Part shown: positions 17,901-25,709 of the stretch, one piece after another
Numbering within the stretch: position 1 is the first letter of the stretch
Layout of the letters: every line of letters begins with the position of its first letter
From: Mariniphaga anaerophila
GTDB taxonomy: Bacteria > Bacteroidota > Bacteroidia > Bacteroidales > Prolixibacteraceae
Assembly: GCF_900129025.1 (NCBI RefSeq)
Contig: NZ_FQUM01000012.1
Span: 27,065 to 91,064 of the forward strand
Reading direction: 5' to 3'
DNA length: 64,000 nt
Program-made: the position numbers and the translations under genes
The notes under the pieces: model-generated
What the model was told of the DNA's origin: nothing
The model's database searches: none
The model's input: the letters and a program-made list of their open reading frames with translations, nothing else

Positions 17901-20527
17901 TCAACGATCTCAGTTCTGATAATATTACTGGAAATAATGTAGTTATAAATATTCTGGGAAATGATAAACTGCACGATAACAGTTCTGCCAATCCGGGACT
18001 GGTTGACGTGGATTTGAACAACACCGTGAGCGGACGCCAAACCGAGAGAACTGTCGCCGGCGAAGGGGTTTGGTCGTACAATGTTGCTACCGGCGAAGTA
18101 ACTTTTAATCCTGATGCCGGTTTTACTGCGGATCCTACACCAATTATCTATATTTTAACGGAAAAGCTGACCGGTCGGAGCAATAATGCCACCATTACAG
18201 TTCAGTTCAATAAGGGTGAGCCGTTTGCCATTAACGACAACAGCGCGGGAAACAAGCCGGGAGATGCAGTGAGCATAAATATTCTGGCAAACGACCGTTT
18301 GAGCGACGGAACGCCGGTGTCAATTCCTTTGGTTTCTGTTGATATTAATGCATCGGTGGCCGGCACTCAGAATGAACTGGTTGTTGCCGGCGAGGGGCGC
18401 TGGACATACAATCCACAGACCGGTTTTGTTACTTTCACCCCCAACCCCGGTTTTACAACAGATCCTTCGCCATTAACTTATTTGCTGAAGGAAAACTTTA
18501 CCGGGCTGAGCGACGATGGAATTGTTACCATCGGATATGACGAAGAACCGCCGTTGGCAACGGACGACAGTAGCTCCGGAAACGAACCTGGCGACGTTGT
18601 GAGTGTAAATATACTGGCTAACGATAAACTTAGCGACGGCACCTCTGCTTCAATGAGTTTTGTATCCGTTGATATAGATGCTGAAACCGATGGAATACAA
18701 TCAAATGTTGTTATTGAGGGAGAGGGAACATGGAACTTTAATGCAGGAACAGGAGTTCTTTCTTTTGCTCCGGCAGAGGGCTTTACCGTTTCTCCGTCGC
18801 CTCTGGAATATATTCTTATCGAAAACCTGACGGGGTTGAGTAGTACCGGAACGGTTACCGTTTTGTATGAAGAAACAGCTCCGGTTGCTGCAGACGACAG
18901 CAGTTTGGGAAACAAACCCGGAGCGACGGCCAGCATTGCCATTTTAAGTAACGACAAGTTAAGCGACGGTACTAACGCTTTGCGCGGATTGGTTACTGTT
19001 GATCTTGACGTTACAACGGATGGAATTCAGACGGAATTGGTTGTGTCCGGAGAAGGAACTTGGCAATACAATCCTCAAACGGGGCTTGTTACATTTGTTC
19101 CCGTTGCCGGATTTGTTTCTAACCCGACTCCGATAGTTTATTTGCTCATCGAAAATCTGAGCGGATTGAGCGACACTGCCACCATTGTTGCCGGTTATTC
19201 AGAGGAACCACCGGTTGCAGAAGACGACAGTAGCGAGGAGAATACTCCCGGAAGTGCGGTTGCTTTGAATATTCTGACAAATGATAAACTGAGCGACGGT
19301 TCTCCTGCGCTGCCGGAATCAGTAACGGTGGATATCGATATAGCAAGTGCCGGGGTGCAGGCGGAATTGGTAGTTCAGGGTGAGGGCACCTGGAGTTTGA
19401 ATCAGGCAACCGGCGTTTTAACGTTTATGCCCAACAATAATTTTTATGCCAATCCTACTCCGCTGACTTACCGGTTATGCAGCAAAGCCAGCCCCGGATT
19501 GTGCGATGAGGCAACTGTTTCTGTTTCCTACGACGAGTCGGTGCTTACTACTTCGGTGGCGCTGGTAAAAACAGACGAATACAATTCTGCCGGCGGAACC
19601 ATAAAATACACGTTTGAAGTAACAAATACCGGTGAAATAACGGTTTCCGATTTAGCCGTAAGCGATGAGCGGATTGGTGTGGCAGAACTGCCGGTAACGC
19701 CTGCAACATTAACTCCGGGGGCAAAAGGAATTGCCAGTGTTGTTTATAAAATTTTGCAGAGTGACATCGACGAAGGTGGCGTAACTAACACTGCAAAGGT
19801 GCGCGGGCTCAATGCAAAAGGGGAGTCCGTTGAGGATATCTCCGGAAATGATATGGAGAATGACGAGCCAACTGTCACCCCGATTGTTCAGCAGCCTTCG
19901 GTCTATATTGAAAAAGAGGCTGTTCTCTATGCCGAGAAAGTTGCTTTCAACGAGGAAGTCAGTTTTAATATCTCGGTAACCAACACCGGAAACGTCACAT
20001 TGTACAATGTTTTGGTTGAAGATCCGTTAACCGGTTTTGAACAGGAAACACCAACACTTGAGCCGGGCGGCTTATTGAATTTTACCACCAGTTACGTCGT
20101 TCAGGCGGCAGACGAATCCGAAGGGCACTTTGATAACGAGGCTACTGTTGTCGCATACACATCAGGTGGAAGCCAGGTGGACGCTTCTTTTTCGGTTACT
20201 GTTTCTGTTGAGCAGTGCGACCTTGTTATTCCCACCGGGTTTTCTCCGAATGATGACGGAATTCAGGATACCTGGAGAATAAAATGTTTGGAACGGTACC
20301 CCAATGCGCGGATTGAAATTTTTAACCGGTGGGGAAACCGTGTATTCGAAAAAGACAACTTCGGAAATACAGATATTCACGGCTCTACCGATGCCTGGTG
20401 GGATGGCTACTCTACCCAGAAACTAACCTTTGGAAACGAAAAAATGCCAACCGGTACCTATTTCTATATTCTCGATTTAAAAGATGGCAGCAAGCCGCTG
20501 AATGGTTATTTATTCCTGAACCGATAA
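11990..20527 (+). CDS. Giant tandem-repeat surface protein with T9SS type B sorting domain
   Basis: I choose ATG 11990, which begins a signal peptide (MKLLLVILVFFATTLISLANS), giving about 2845 residues. Order of parts: four ~105-residue repeats (12098-13351), four 111-residue repeats (13352-14680), ten more diverged ~107-residue repeats (14681-17887), five ~110-residue Ig/cadherin-like units with A-x-x-D-x-S...G..V.INILANDKLSDG (17888-19540), and two further DUF11/DUF7507-type units. The last ~104 residues are a gliding-motility-associated (type B) sorting domain: IPTGFSPNDDGIQD, YPNARIEIFNRWGNRVFE, DAWWDG, PTGTYFYIL. The protein should cross the outer membrane by T9SS and stand off the surface as an adhesin. 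The PorP/SprF gene follows after 12 nt, as in SprB/SprF-type loci. Ligand unknown. Confidence 0.93.
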   Translation: MKLLLVILVFFATTLISLANSYPRNFTESFGGAAAVTLQISPSESSVSSAGVTITYTYTVTNEGDEELTGISVIDDQLGAVTLDETQLAPAGTTSGTATYQITQADMDSGADIVNQATVTTTEGATFTDDVTVSINQLPSVTIDVTPDKTSVSSSGETITYTYTVTNTGNVTLTGISVTDDQLGAVTLDETQLAPTGTTSGTATYQVTQADMDSGADIVNQATVTTTEGATFTDDVTVSINQLPSVTIDVTPDKTSVSSAGETITYTYTVTNTGNVTLTGISVIDDQLGAVALDETQLAPAGTTSGTATYQVTQADMDSGADIENQVTVTTTEGATFTDDVTVSINQLPSVTIDVTPDKTSVSSSGETITYTYTVTNTGNVTLTGISVTDDQLGAVALDETQLAPAGTTSGTATYQVTQADINSGADIENQATVTTTEGATFTDDVTVSINQLPSVTIDVTPDKTSVSSAGETITYTIEVENVGNVGLTNVVVTDVFAGGAILISGDTNSNSVLDVGETWIYSADYEVTQGDIDAGTDLVNVASVDTDQTDPAEDSATTGISQGPALSITKDTDKTSVSSAGETITYTIEVENVGNVGLTNVVVTDVFAGGATLISGDTNSNSVLDVGETWIYNADYEVTQGDIDAGTDLVNVASVDTDQTDPAEDSATTSISQGPALSITKDSDKTSVSSAGETITYTIEVENVGNVGLTNVVVTDVFAGGATLISGDTNSNSVLDVGETWIYNADYEVTQGDIDAGTDLVNVASVDTDQTDPAENSATTSISQGPALTITKDTDKTSVSSAGETISYTIEVENVGNVGLTNVVVTDVFAGGATLISGDTNSNSVLDVGETWIYSADYEVTQGDIDAGTDLVNVASVDTDQTDPAGDSATTVVNQQPELSLSKTASVATYSSVGEAINYTIEVENAGNVTLTGVSVTDPLTGLNTTISSLAPGAKQPYNTAYNITQGDINSGSVVNTASVSGTAPDNSTINASATETITASQQAGLVVSKSAAPSTYSSVGELITYTIIVKNTGNLTISGITVTDPLTGLNSSISSLAPDVTQTQTTTYHITQADLNSGSVTNIASASGKDPYNETVTASDNEVVTAIQLPELTVTESATPATFSSIGQQITYTVEVENTGNVTISGIAVTDALTGLNTTIASLVPGATQSFTETYNVTAADLNSGSLANTANASGTAPDNATVTASDTETITAIQQPGLAITKDATPSVYDQSGQEITYSIQVTNTGNVTLSDVSVTDPLTGLNTTIPAFAAGATETYTEKYTVTQPDLNTGSVTNTASASGSAPDNSTVNASDSETVTADQQPGLTITKNAVPSTFSVVGQEITYTIEVENTGNVTLSGISVTDPLTGLNTTIVSLVPGAKQTYTENYTITQNDLNLGSVANTANASGTSPASETITGTATETISASQEPGLTVVKNATPSSYTSSGEEIIYTIEVTNSGNVTLSNVLVSDPLTGLNTTIASLAPGAKQTYTENYFITQNDLNSGSVANTASASGKSPDDETITGSATRTISASQEPGLTVSKSASPQTYSTVGQQIDYTIEVENSGNVSISNISVVDALTGLSTTIASLAPGAKQTYTENYSITQNDLNTGSVANTATASGKSPDNETISDSATETISGSQNPALTVSKAAAPTTYNAVGQQITYTIGVENTGNVTVSNISVTDPLTGLSTTIASLSPGAKQTYSENYNITQADLNLGSVSNTASAAGFSPQSGDVSASDELTILAVQQPALQVTKDASLESYSSPGESVVYDIPVKNIGNVTVTDILLTDPLVELSTQISTLAPGESKTFTEAYSVSQLDLDNGNLTNTATASGLSPGAEAVDADGEKTIPAVQNPALAVVKKATPATFANINSEISYTIEVENAGNVTLSEIAINDALISLTESMGTLVPGQKATYTKSYFVKSADYAAGSVTNTVTVSAKAPDGSSQNASDTKIVYALGPPTAVNDLSSDNITGNNVVINILGNDKLHDNSSANPGLVDVDLNNTVSGRQTERTVAGEGVWSYNVATGEVTFNPDAGFTADPTPIIYILTEKLTGRSNNATITVQFNKGEPFAINDNSAGNKPGDAVSINILANDRLSDGTPVSIPLVSVDINASVAGTQNELVVAGEGRWTYNPQTGFVTFTPNPGFTTDPSPLTYLLKENFTGLSDDGIVTIGYDEEPPLATDDSSSGNEPGDVVSVNILANDKLSDGTSASMSFVSVDIDAETDGIQSNVVIEGEGTWNFNAGTGVLSFAPAEGFTVSPSPLEYILIENLTGLSSTGTVTVLYEETAPVAADDSSLGNKPGATASIAILSNDKLSDGTNALRGLVTVDLDVTTDGIQTELVVSGEGTWQYNPQTGLVTFVPVAGFVSNPTPIVYLLIENLSGLSDTATIVAGYSEEPPVAEDDSSEENTPGSAVALNILTNDKLSDGSPALPESVTVDIDIASAGVQAELVVQGEGTWSLNQATGVLTFMPNNNFYANPTPLTYRLCSKASPGLCDEATVSVSYDESVLTTSVALVKTDEYNSAGGTIKYTFEVTNTGEITVSDLAVSDERIGVAELPVTPATLTPGAKGIASVVYKILQSDIDEGGVTNTAKVRGLNAKGESVEDISGNDMENDEPTVTPIVQQPSVYIEKEAVLYAEKVAFNEEVSFNISVTNTGNVTLYNVLVEDPLTGFEQETPTLEPGGLLNFTTSYVVQAADESEGHFDNEATVVAYTSGGSQVDASFSVTVSVEQCDLVIPTGFSPNDDGIQDTWRIKCLERYPNARIEIFNRWGNRVFEKDNFGNTDIHGSTDAWWDGYSTQKLTFGNEKMPTGTYFYILDLKDGSKPLNGYLFLNR
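12098..13351 (+). repeat. Type A tandem repeats, 315-bp period, 4 units
   Basis: Unit starts at about 12098 (first, slightly diverged), 12407, 12722 and 13037, with an exact 315-bp (105-residue) period for the last three. Identity is high at DNA level. Units 1 and 3 share synonymous or near-synonymous variants (GTAATCGACGAC, CACCTACCAG), while units 2 and 4 share the alternatives (GTAACCGACGAC, CACCTATCAG). This pattern points to duplication of a 630-bp pair. The protein unit is a beta-sandwich DUF11/DUF7507-like module (TITYTYTVTNTGNVTLTGISV). Confidence 0.9.
13352..14680 (+). repeat. Type B tandem repeats, 333-bp period, 4 units
   Basis: The DKTSVSS codons recur at 13376, 13709, 14042 and 14375, an exact 333-bp (111-residue) period. 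Units 2 and 3 are almost identical (both carry TACAATGCAG and CGTAACCGACG), while 1 and 4 share TACAGTGCAG and CGTAACCGATG, so the middle pair looks youngest. Each unit contains GDTNSNSVLDVGETW, the position where related repeats have a DxDGDGxLDxGE calcium-loop-like sequence. Confidence 0.9.
14681..17887 (+). repeat. Type C diverged repeats, about 320 bp, 10 units
   Basis: Ten protein-level repeats, each opening with a P-x-L-x-V-x-K-x-A-x-P-like segment and containing TYTIEVENTGNVTLS..SVTDPLTGLNTTI..L.PGA. DNA identity is much lower than in types A and B, so this is the older part of the array. Confidence 0.85.
17888..19540 (+). repeat. Type D Ig/cadherin-like repeats, about 330 bp, 5 units
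   Basis: Five units opening with (V/L/I)A-x-(N/D)DxS and containing INILANDKLSDG, a GEG-W-x-(Y/F)N segment, and a F.P..GF...P.P..Y.L.E.LTGLS segment. The fold type is the Ig-like/cadherin-like class common in large bacterial adhesins, where the acidic residues often bind calcium. Confidence 0.82.
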
Positions 20528-20539
20528 CTACTGAATAAG

Positions 20540-21493
20540 ATGAAAACAACTGATATAATGAGATATAGAATTAGACTGAACCGGGGCGTGTTGTTCCTTC
20601 TCTTGTTTATGGTATTTAAGGCTGAAGCGCAGCAGGAACCCACGTTTACTCAATATAATTTTAATATTCAGACTTTTAATCCTGCCTATGCCGGAACCTG
20701 GAAGAATACCGGTTTTATGGTAATCGGTCGTCACCAGTGGGTTGGCATGTCAGGCGCACCCCAAACGTATACTTTTTCTTTTCAAACGCCGGTGAAATTT
20801 CAGAATTTTGCGCTGGGTATGAATATTATTGCCGATAAAATTGGCCTGGAGAAACGAATGGGCGCAGACATCGATTACTCTTACCGGATAAGACTCACCG
20901 GCGTTACCGACCTTCGTTTGGGAATTAAAGGCGGAGTAACCGCGTACACCAATAATTTTACCGGCTACACGGGGTATCCGGGGGATCCGGAGGATCCTGT
21001 TTTTATGACTGACATAGAAACCAGGTTTATGCCTAATTTTGGTGTGGGGGCATTTCTTCATAACGAGAAATATTACCTCGGAATTTCGTCTCCCAAAATT
21101 TTGAAAACCGATTTTAAGAATAGCTCTTCCGAAATGTCAACCTGGGCTGAATTGCGCCATTTCTTTTTAATTGGCGGCTACGTTTTCGACTTGGCAGAGA
21201 ACCTTAAATTTAAGCCAACCTTTTTGGCAAGGTCTGTTTGGGGCGCCTCTTCTGTGGTAGATTTAACCGCAAATTTTTTGCTCGGAGAAAAAGTATGGCT
21301 GGGCGCAAACTACAGAACAGGTGATTCTTTCGGGTTTATCGGGCAGTGGATTTTCGAAAACCAGTTGAGGATTGGATACGCATTCGACTATTCCATAACA
21401 CCCTTGAAATCGTTCACCAATGCAACGCATGAAGTAATGGTTTCTTACGAATTGCCGTCTCGTCGAAAATGGATCAATCCAAGAATGTTTTAG
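20540..21493 (+). CDS. PorP/SprF-family type IX secretion membrane protein
   Basis: A 317-residue outer-membrane protein with a signal peptide (RGVLFLLLFMVFKAEAQ) and the PorP/SprF opening QQEPTFTQYNFNIQTFNPAYAGTW, then a barrel with regular short strands (GRHQWVGMSGAPQTYTFSFQTP). Family members are needed to secrete or anchor T9SS substrates with type B sorting domains, and many genomes place a dedicated copy next to each giant substrate. Here it follows such a substrate by 12 nt and overlaps the open frame of the next gene, a good sign of one transcript. A second in-frame ATG at 20558 is an equally possible start; both precede the signal. Confidence 0.93.
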   Translation: MKTTDIMRYRIRLNRGVLFLLLFMVFKAEAQQEPTFTQYNFNIQTFNPAYAGTWKNTGFMVIGRHQWVGMSGAPQTYTFSFQTPVKFQNFALGMNIIADKIGLEKRMGADIDYSYRIRLTGVTDLRLGIKGGVTAYTNNFTGYTGYPGDPEDPVFMTDIETRFMPNFGVGAFLHNEKYYLGISSPKILKTDFKNSSSEMSTWAELRHFFLIGGYVFDLAENLKFKPTFLARSVWGASSVVDLTANFLLGEKVWLGANYRTGDSFGFIGQWIFENQLRIGYAFDYSITPLKSFTNATHEVMVSYELPSRRKWINPRMF

Positions 21494-21516
21494 CCAATAA
21501 GTCAAAGGAATACGAT

Positions 21517-23298
21517 ATGATTAGGATTTCAGCAACGATATTTTTACTTTTTATTGGACTCCCGCACATTTTGAAAAGTCAGACTTCGAATTTTTTCGAT
21601 TATCTCGATTTTCGAATTACACCGTTAGCGTCGGTTAATACAAATGAAAGTGATATTTCACCTTTTTTTGTGGACAACGAATTGTTCTTTTCGTCGATAA
21701 GAGACGAGTTTATCGGAGATGCGCAACGGCAGGAGCAAAATGCCCTGTTTTACGATATTTATCGTTCCGAAATTGATGAAAAGGGAAATCCTGTAACAGA
21801 GCGTCAACTGGTTCCCGGATTTGGGAATTTGTATCATGAAGGGCCTGCCGCGTGGTGCAAAAAAACAGGCGAGATGTTCGTTACAATGAGTGATATTTCG
21901 ATTGGCTCCCGGCGCCGATCTGCAAAGCAGAGGGCGGTAACACTGGGGTTGAGAATAATGAAAAAGATTGACGGGGAGTGGGTGGTTACTTTTGATTTTC
22001 CGTTTAACAGCCACGACTATAATCTGGCGCATCCGGCAATAAACCAGAGCGGCGATACCCTGGTTTTTTCGAGCGACATGGATGGTGGATTTGGAAATTC
22101 AGATCTGTACATGTCAGTCCGAAAAGAGGGGCAGTGGAGTACGCCTGTGAATTTGGGTGATAAAATCAATACCCCAGGGAATGAGATGTTCCCGACATTT
22201 GGCCCCGATGGGATGTTGCTTTTTTCTTCGGACGGGAGGCTGACAAACTACGGACGGCTGGATATTTATCATACCATATTTTTAAGTGAAAATGAGCCGG
22301 CTAACCTGGGTGAAAAGATAAATTCATCTGACGACGATTTTGGCTTGGCCATCCATCCTTCCGGGAAATTTGGATATTTTTCTTCCAATCGGTACAGCTG
22401 GAAAAAGGACGATATTTTTCTTGTGGAGTTCTTTCGGTCCATGGAAAATATCCGGGGAAAAGTTATTGCCGATCATAACGAAGAGGCGGTTCAGGATGCA
22501 ATCGTTTACCTGGAAGATTGCGACGGAAATCAAATAAAATCGGTCCTTTCCGGGTATTTCGGGAATTTTGAATTTGAGGTACCCAGAGGAGGCTGCTATC
22601 AGATTCGTGCTGATAAAGAAGGTTCTGAGTCGGAACTGGTGTCTGCTTCGGGAAACGAATTTGTTGAGTTGCGGTTAAAAAGGATAATTAGTTATCAGCT
22701 TACTGTTACTGATTTTGAGAGTGGAAATGCGCTGGATGATGCGCAAATGAGTTGTGGCGAAATGCAGTGGAGATCTGATGCTGCGGGTGAAATCAATATA
22801 AAATTCGATAGTATTTTCGATTGCCGGGTGCAGGTAAGCAAAGCCGGATATTTTGACGATACCTTCAACCTGGATCCCGGGCGGTTTGTATCGGGCACTG
22901 AAACAACAGATACTGTCCGGCTTTTTAAGAAGGAAATTGGACGAAAATTTCTGATGAAATCAATCGATTATTACATCGATATGTGGCGGTTAATGCCGCG
23001 CTCGGAGCCGGAACTGGATCAACTGGTGAAACTGATGGAAGACAATCCGACTTTGAGAATTGAAATCAGTGCGCATACCGACAGCAGAATGGAAGACCAG
23101 TACAACATGTGGCTAAGCCAGAAACGTGCCGATTCGGTGGCAGAATACCTCGTTCAGAAAGGGATTGCCAAAGAGCGTATTGTTGCGAAAGGTTATGGCG
23201 AAACACGTTTGTTAAACCATTGTGCCAATGGCGTTATTTGTACCGAAAAGCAGCACCTGGTGAATCGGCGGACAGAATTTGTTATTTTGAAATACTAA
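21517..23298 (+). CDS. PD40-repeat / OmpA-domain protein of the T9SS adhesin locus
   Basis: Start chosen at ATG 21517, which begins a signal peptide (MIRISATIFLLFIGLPHILKSQ); the frame is open from 21469 but that part overlaps the PorP gene. The 593-residue product has WD40-like PD40 repeats in the first half (DTLVFSSDMDGGFGNSDLYMS, MLLFSSDGRLTNYGRLDIYHT, KFGYFSSNR), one or two carboxypeptidase-regulatory-like beta domains near 310-470, and a C-terminal OmpA peptidoglycan-binding domain (EISAHTDSRMEDQYNMWLSQKRADSVAEYL, NRRTEFVIL). The layout resembles PorE of T9SS without its TPR part. It probably ties the substrate-PorP complex to the cell wall (inference from domain order and location). Confidence 0.87.
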   Translation: MIRISATIFLLFIGLPHILKSQTSNFFDYLDFRITPLASVNTNESDISPFFVDNELFFSSIRDEFIGDAQRQEQNALFYDIYRSEIDEKGNPVTERQLVPGFGNLYHEGPAAWCKKTGEMFVTMSDISIGSRRRSAKQRAVTLGLRIMKKIDGEWVVTFDFPFNSHDYNLAHPAINQSGDTLVFSSDMDGGFGNSDLYMSVRKEGQWSTPVNLGDKINTPGNEMFPTFGPDGMLLFSSDGRLTNYGRLDIYHTIFLSENEPANLGEKINSSDDDFGLAIHPSGKFGYFSSNRYSWKKDDIFLVEFFRSMENIRGKVIADHNEEAVQDAIVYLEDCDGNQIKSVLSGYFGNFEFEVPRGGCYQIRADKEGSESELVSASGNEFVELRLKRIISYQLTVTDFESGNALDDAQMSCGEMQWRSDAAGEINIKFDSIFDCRVQVSKAGYFDDTFNLDPGRFVSGTETTDTVRLFKKEIGRKFLMKSIDYYIDMWRLMPRSEPELDQLVKLMEDNPTLRIEISAHTDSRMEDQYNMWLSQKRADSVAEYLVQKGIAKERIVAKGYGETRLLNHCANGVICTEKQHLVNRRTEFVILKY

Positions 23299-23398
23299 TT
23301 GGCGTGCGTTAAAGTGAAGCGGACAAAACAGCTGTAAAGTTGATTTAATTATTTCCCGAAAAGTAATCCGCCCGGCAATTTATATTAATCAGGTTTTT

Positions 23399-24517
23399 CT
23401 ATATTGTTTTGCGGTAACGCCAGATGGCCAGACTTAAAAAAACAACGCCTAAAACACAGAGCGCCAAAAACTCGCTCAGCAGATCGGAAAAACCTGAACC
23501 TTTTAAAATAATCATCCGCAGAATTTTCATGAAATAGAAAATCGGGTTAATACGATCGGCAATCTGCGCCCAGTGTGGCATACTTTCAACCGGTGTAAAA
23601 ATTCCTCCCATCAGAATAAAAATCATCATAAAAAAGAAACTCACAAACATTACCTGCTGCTGGGTGTCGGTAACGGTTGAAATAAATAGCCCCAGTCCGA
23701 GTACCCCAATGAGGTAAACTCCTGCAAAGCCGAAAAGCAACCAAAGGCTGCCAACAATGGGCAAATCGAAAACGAGCCAGGCAATAAGCAGTCCGAATGC
23801 AAGGTCGAAAAGCGCAATCACCCAAAATGGAACCAGTTTGCCGATAATGAACTGGTATTTTTTTACCGGCGTAACATTAAGTTGTTCGATGGTGCCGATT
23901 TCTTTTTCGCGTACCAAATTCATTCCCGACATAAACATCCCGATTATGGTCACCAAAATAGCCAAAATGCCCGGTGCCATGTACCATTTGTAATCCAGCT
24001 CGTTGTTGTACCAGTAGGTTTCCGAAATTTTTACCTGTGTTGGCGGAGCAAATTCAGGAATGCCTTTCCAGTGGGCAATCAGGTTTTTATTGAACGAGGA
24101 AATAATTTGTCCTGAATAGGCGTAAATCAGTTGCGCGCTGTTCCCGTCGACGGCGTCTATTAGCAACTGAAGTTGCCCGTTGTTGTTACGGATGAGGTTG
24201 CGTTCGAAATTTGCCGGGATAACCAGTGCAATGTCAGATTCGCCATTAAGAAGAAGAGCTTCTGCCTGCTTTTCGTCCATAACCGCCTGCGAAACGTGGT
24301 AAAATGGAATTCCGTCGAATTTTGCTACCAACTGGCGGGAGGTGGTTGACAGATCTTTATCGACCACCACCATGTCAATTTTTTTCATGTCGAACGTGGC
24401 AGCAAAAACCAAAATCAGCATTTGTACCAGCGGAACCCCGAAAATCATGGGAAGCATGGTGCGGTTTCGGAAAATCTGCCGGAACTCTTTTTGTAATATG
24501 TAGAGAATTGTTTTCAT
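23399..24517 (-). CDS. ABC-2 type exporter permease (YbhR-like)
   Basis: A 372-residue inner-membrane permease. One helix follows a short cytoplasmic start (LPMIFGVPLVQMLILVFAATF), then a large extracytoplasmic domain of ~150 residues, then five more hydrophobic segments, with LVREKEIGTIEQLNVTPVKKYQFIIGKL as the ABC-2 cytoplasmic coupling motif. With the next permease it should form the channel of a drug/lipid-type exporter driven by the two ATPases upstream. It is the last gene of the minus-strand operon, 26 nt after its partner permease. Confidence 0.9.
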   Translation of the reverse strand: MKTILYILQKEFRQIFRNRTMLPMIFGVPLVQMLILVFAATFDMKKIDMVVVDKDLSTTSRQLVAKFDGIPFYHVSQAVMDEKQAEALLLNGESDIALVIPANFERNLIRNNNGQLQLLIDAVDGNSAQLIYAYSGQIISSFNKNLIAHWKGIPEFAPPTQVKISETYWYNNELDYKWYMAPGILAILVTIIGMFMSGMNLVREKEIGTIEQLNVTPVKKYQFIIGKLVPFWVIALFDLAFGLLIAWLVFDLPIVGSLWLLFGFAGVYLIGVLGLGLFISTVTDTQQQVMFVSFFFMMIFILMGGIFTPVESMPHWAQIADRINPIFYFMKILRMIILKGSGFSDLLSEFLALCVLGVVFLSLAIWRYRKTI

Positions 24518-24543
24518 TTTCAGTGGTTACTTCGTTCGCTTTT

Positions 24544-25650
24544 TTACTCCAATCGTATTTTAAACTTCTTTACGCTTACTGCAATAAAAATCAGTGTCAT
24601 TCCCACCAGAATCAATGTTTCTTTCCAAACAAAAAGCAACCCGGTTCCTTTTAGCATAATGCCGCGAATAATAGCGATAAACCAGCGGGCCGGCATAATG
24701 TGGCTGAGCAACTGTAACACTTTTGGCATATTTTCGATGGGAAAAATAAAACCCGACAAAATGATGGTGGGTAACATGAGGGCAACCATCGAAATAAACA
24801 TGGCCACCATCTGGCTTTTTGCCACGGTGGAAATTAGAATTCCCAAACAGAGCGCCATCAGAATAAACAGTATTGTTTCTAGCATCAACAAAATGAAACT
24901 TCCGGTAACCGGCACGCCAAAAACGAAGTGCCCAATCAACACAATTACAAACGCGTTGATGACGGAAAGCATTAGGTAGGGAAGCACTTTGCCGATAATT
25001 ATTTGCGACGGCCGCAATGGCGAAACCAGCAAAATTTCCATGGTGCCCAGTTCTTTTTCGCGGGTGATGGAAATGGAGGTCATCATGGCGGAAATCAGCA
25101 TTAGAATAAGAGCCATGGTGCCCGGTACAAACAGGTAAGCGCTTTTCATTTCTTCGTTAAAATACATGCGTACCTGTGGTTCAATTTGTAACGGTATTTG
25201 CAGGTTCGGATTAAGTTTTCGTATGTAGTCGTTTATAATTCCGGTGGTGTATGAAGTAACCAGCCGCGCCATGTTGGGGTCCGAAGCGTCGGCAATCAGT
25301 TGCACCGCAGCAGTGCCTTCGCGGGTAAGTTTTTCTTCGAAATTGTTTTCAAACACCACTACTTCTTTAACTTTCCCTTTTCTGAAAATATCTTCAATGC
25401 CTGCCGTGTTCGAAAGATTTTCGTCCAGAATAAAATAGCCCGATGACAAAAGTTTGTTGGTGATTTGCATCGTGGTTTCGTCTTTTGCCTGGTCGAAAAT
25501 GGCGATGTGCACATCTTTGATTTCACTTTTTATTACTGTGCCAAAAATCAGCAGTTGCGCAATGGGAATTCCAAAAAGAATCAGCATTGTCCGCGGATCG
25601 CGAAAAATATGGTAGAATTCCTTTTTTATGAATGATTTCAGTTGTTTCAT
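24544..25650 (-). CDS. ABC-2 type exporter permease (YbhS-like)
   Basis: A 368-residue permease with the same plan as its neighbour: first helix near 22-42, a periplasmic domain, a helix cluster from about 170, and the coupling motif ITREKELGTMEILLVSPLRPSQIIIGKVLPY. The two permeases are paralogues and probably pair as a heterodimer, as YbhS and YbhR do. It begins 59 nt after the second ATPase gene. Confidence 0.9.
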   Translation of the reverse strand: MKQLKSFIKKEFYHIFRDPRTMLILFGIPIAQLLIFGTVIKSEIKDVHIAIFDQAKDETTMQITNKLLSSGYFILDENLSNTAGIEDIFRKGKVKEVVVFENNFEEKLTREGTAAVQLIADASDPNMARLVTSYTTGIINDYIRKLNPNLQIPLQIEPQVRMYFNEEMKSAYLFVPGTMALILMLISAMMTSISITREKELGTMEILLVSPLRPSQIIIGKVLPYLMLSVINAFVIVLIGHFVFGVPVTGSFILLMLETILFILMALCLGILISTVAKSQMVAMFISMVALMLPTIILSGFIFPIENMPKVLQLLSHIMPARWFIAIIRGIMLKGTGLLFVWKETLILVGMTLIFIAVSVKKFKIRLE

Positions 25651-25709
25651 CTTTCCCTTTTTGTTTTTTCCATGGCCTGCTTTTTTTGAATGTGCAGCAT
25701 TGTTGCAAA

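Noticed and set aside
18478..18957. A 159-codon minus-strand frame inside the adhesin gene
   Set aside because: No start signal or recognisable domain, opposite to strongly supported repeat-domain coding.
23299..23398. Possible terminator between the OmpA gene and the convergent permease gene
   Set aside because: The 100-nt gap has T-rich stretches but no inverted repeat I could pair convincingly.
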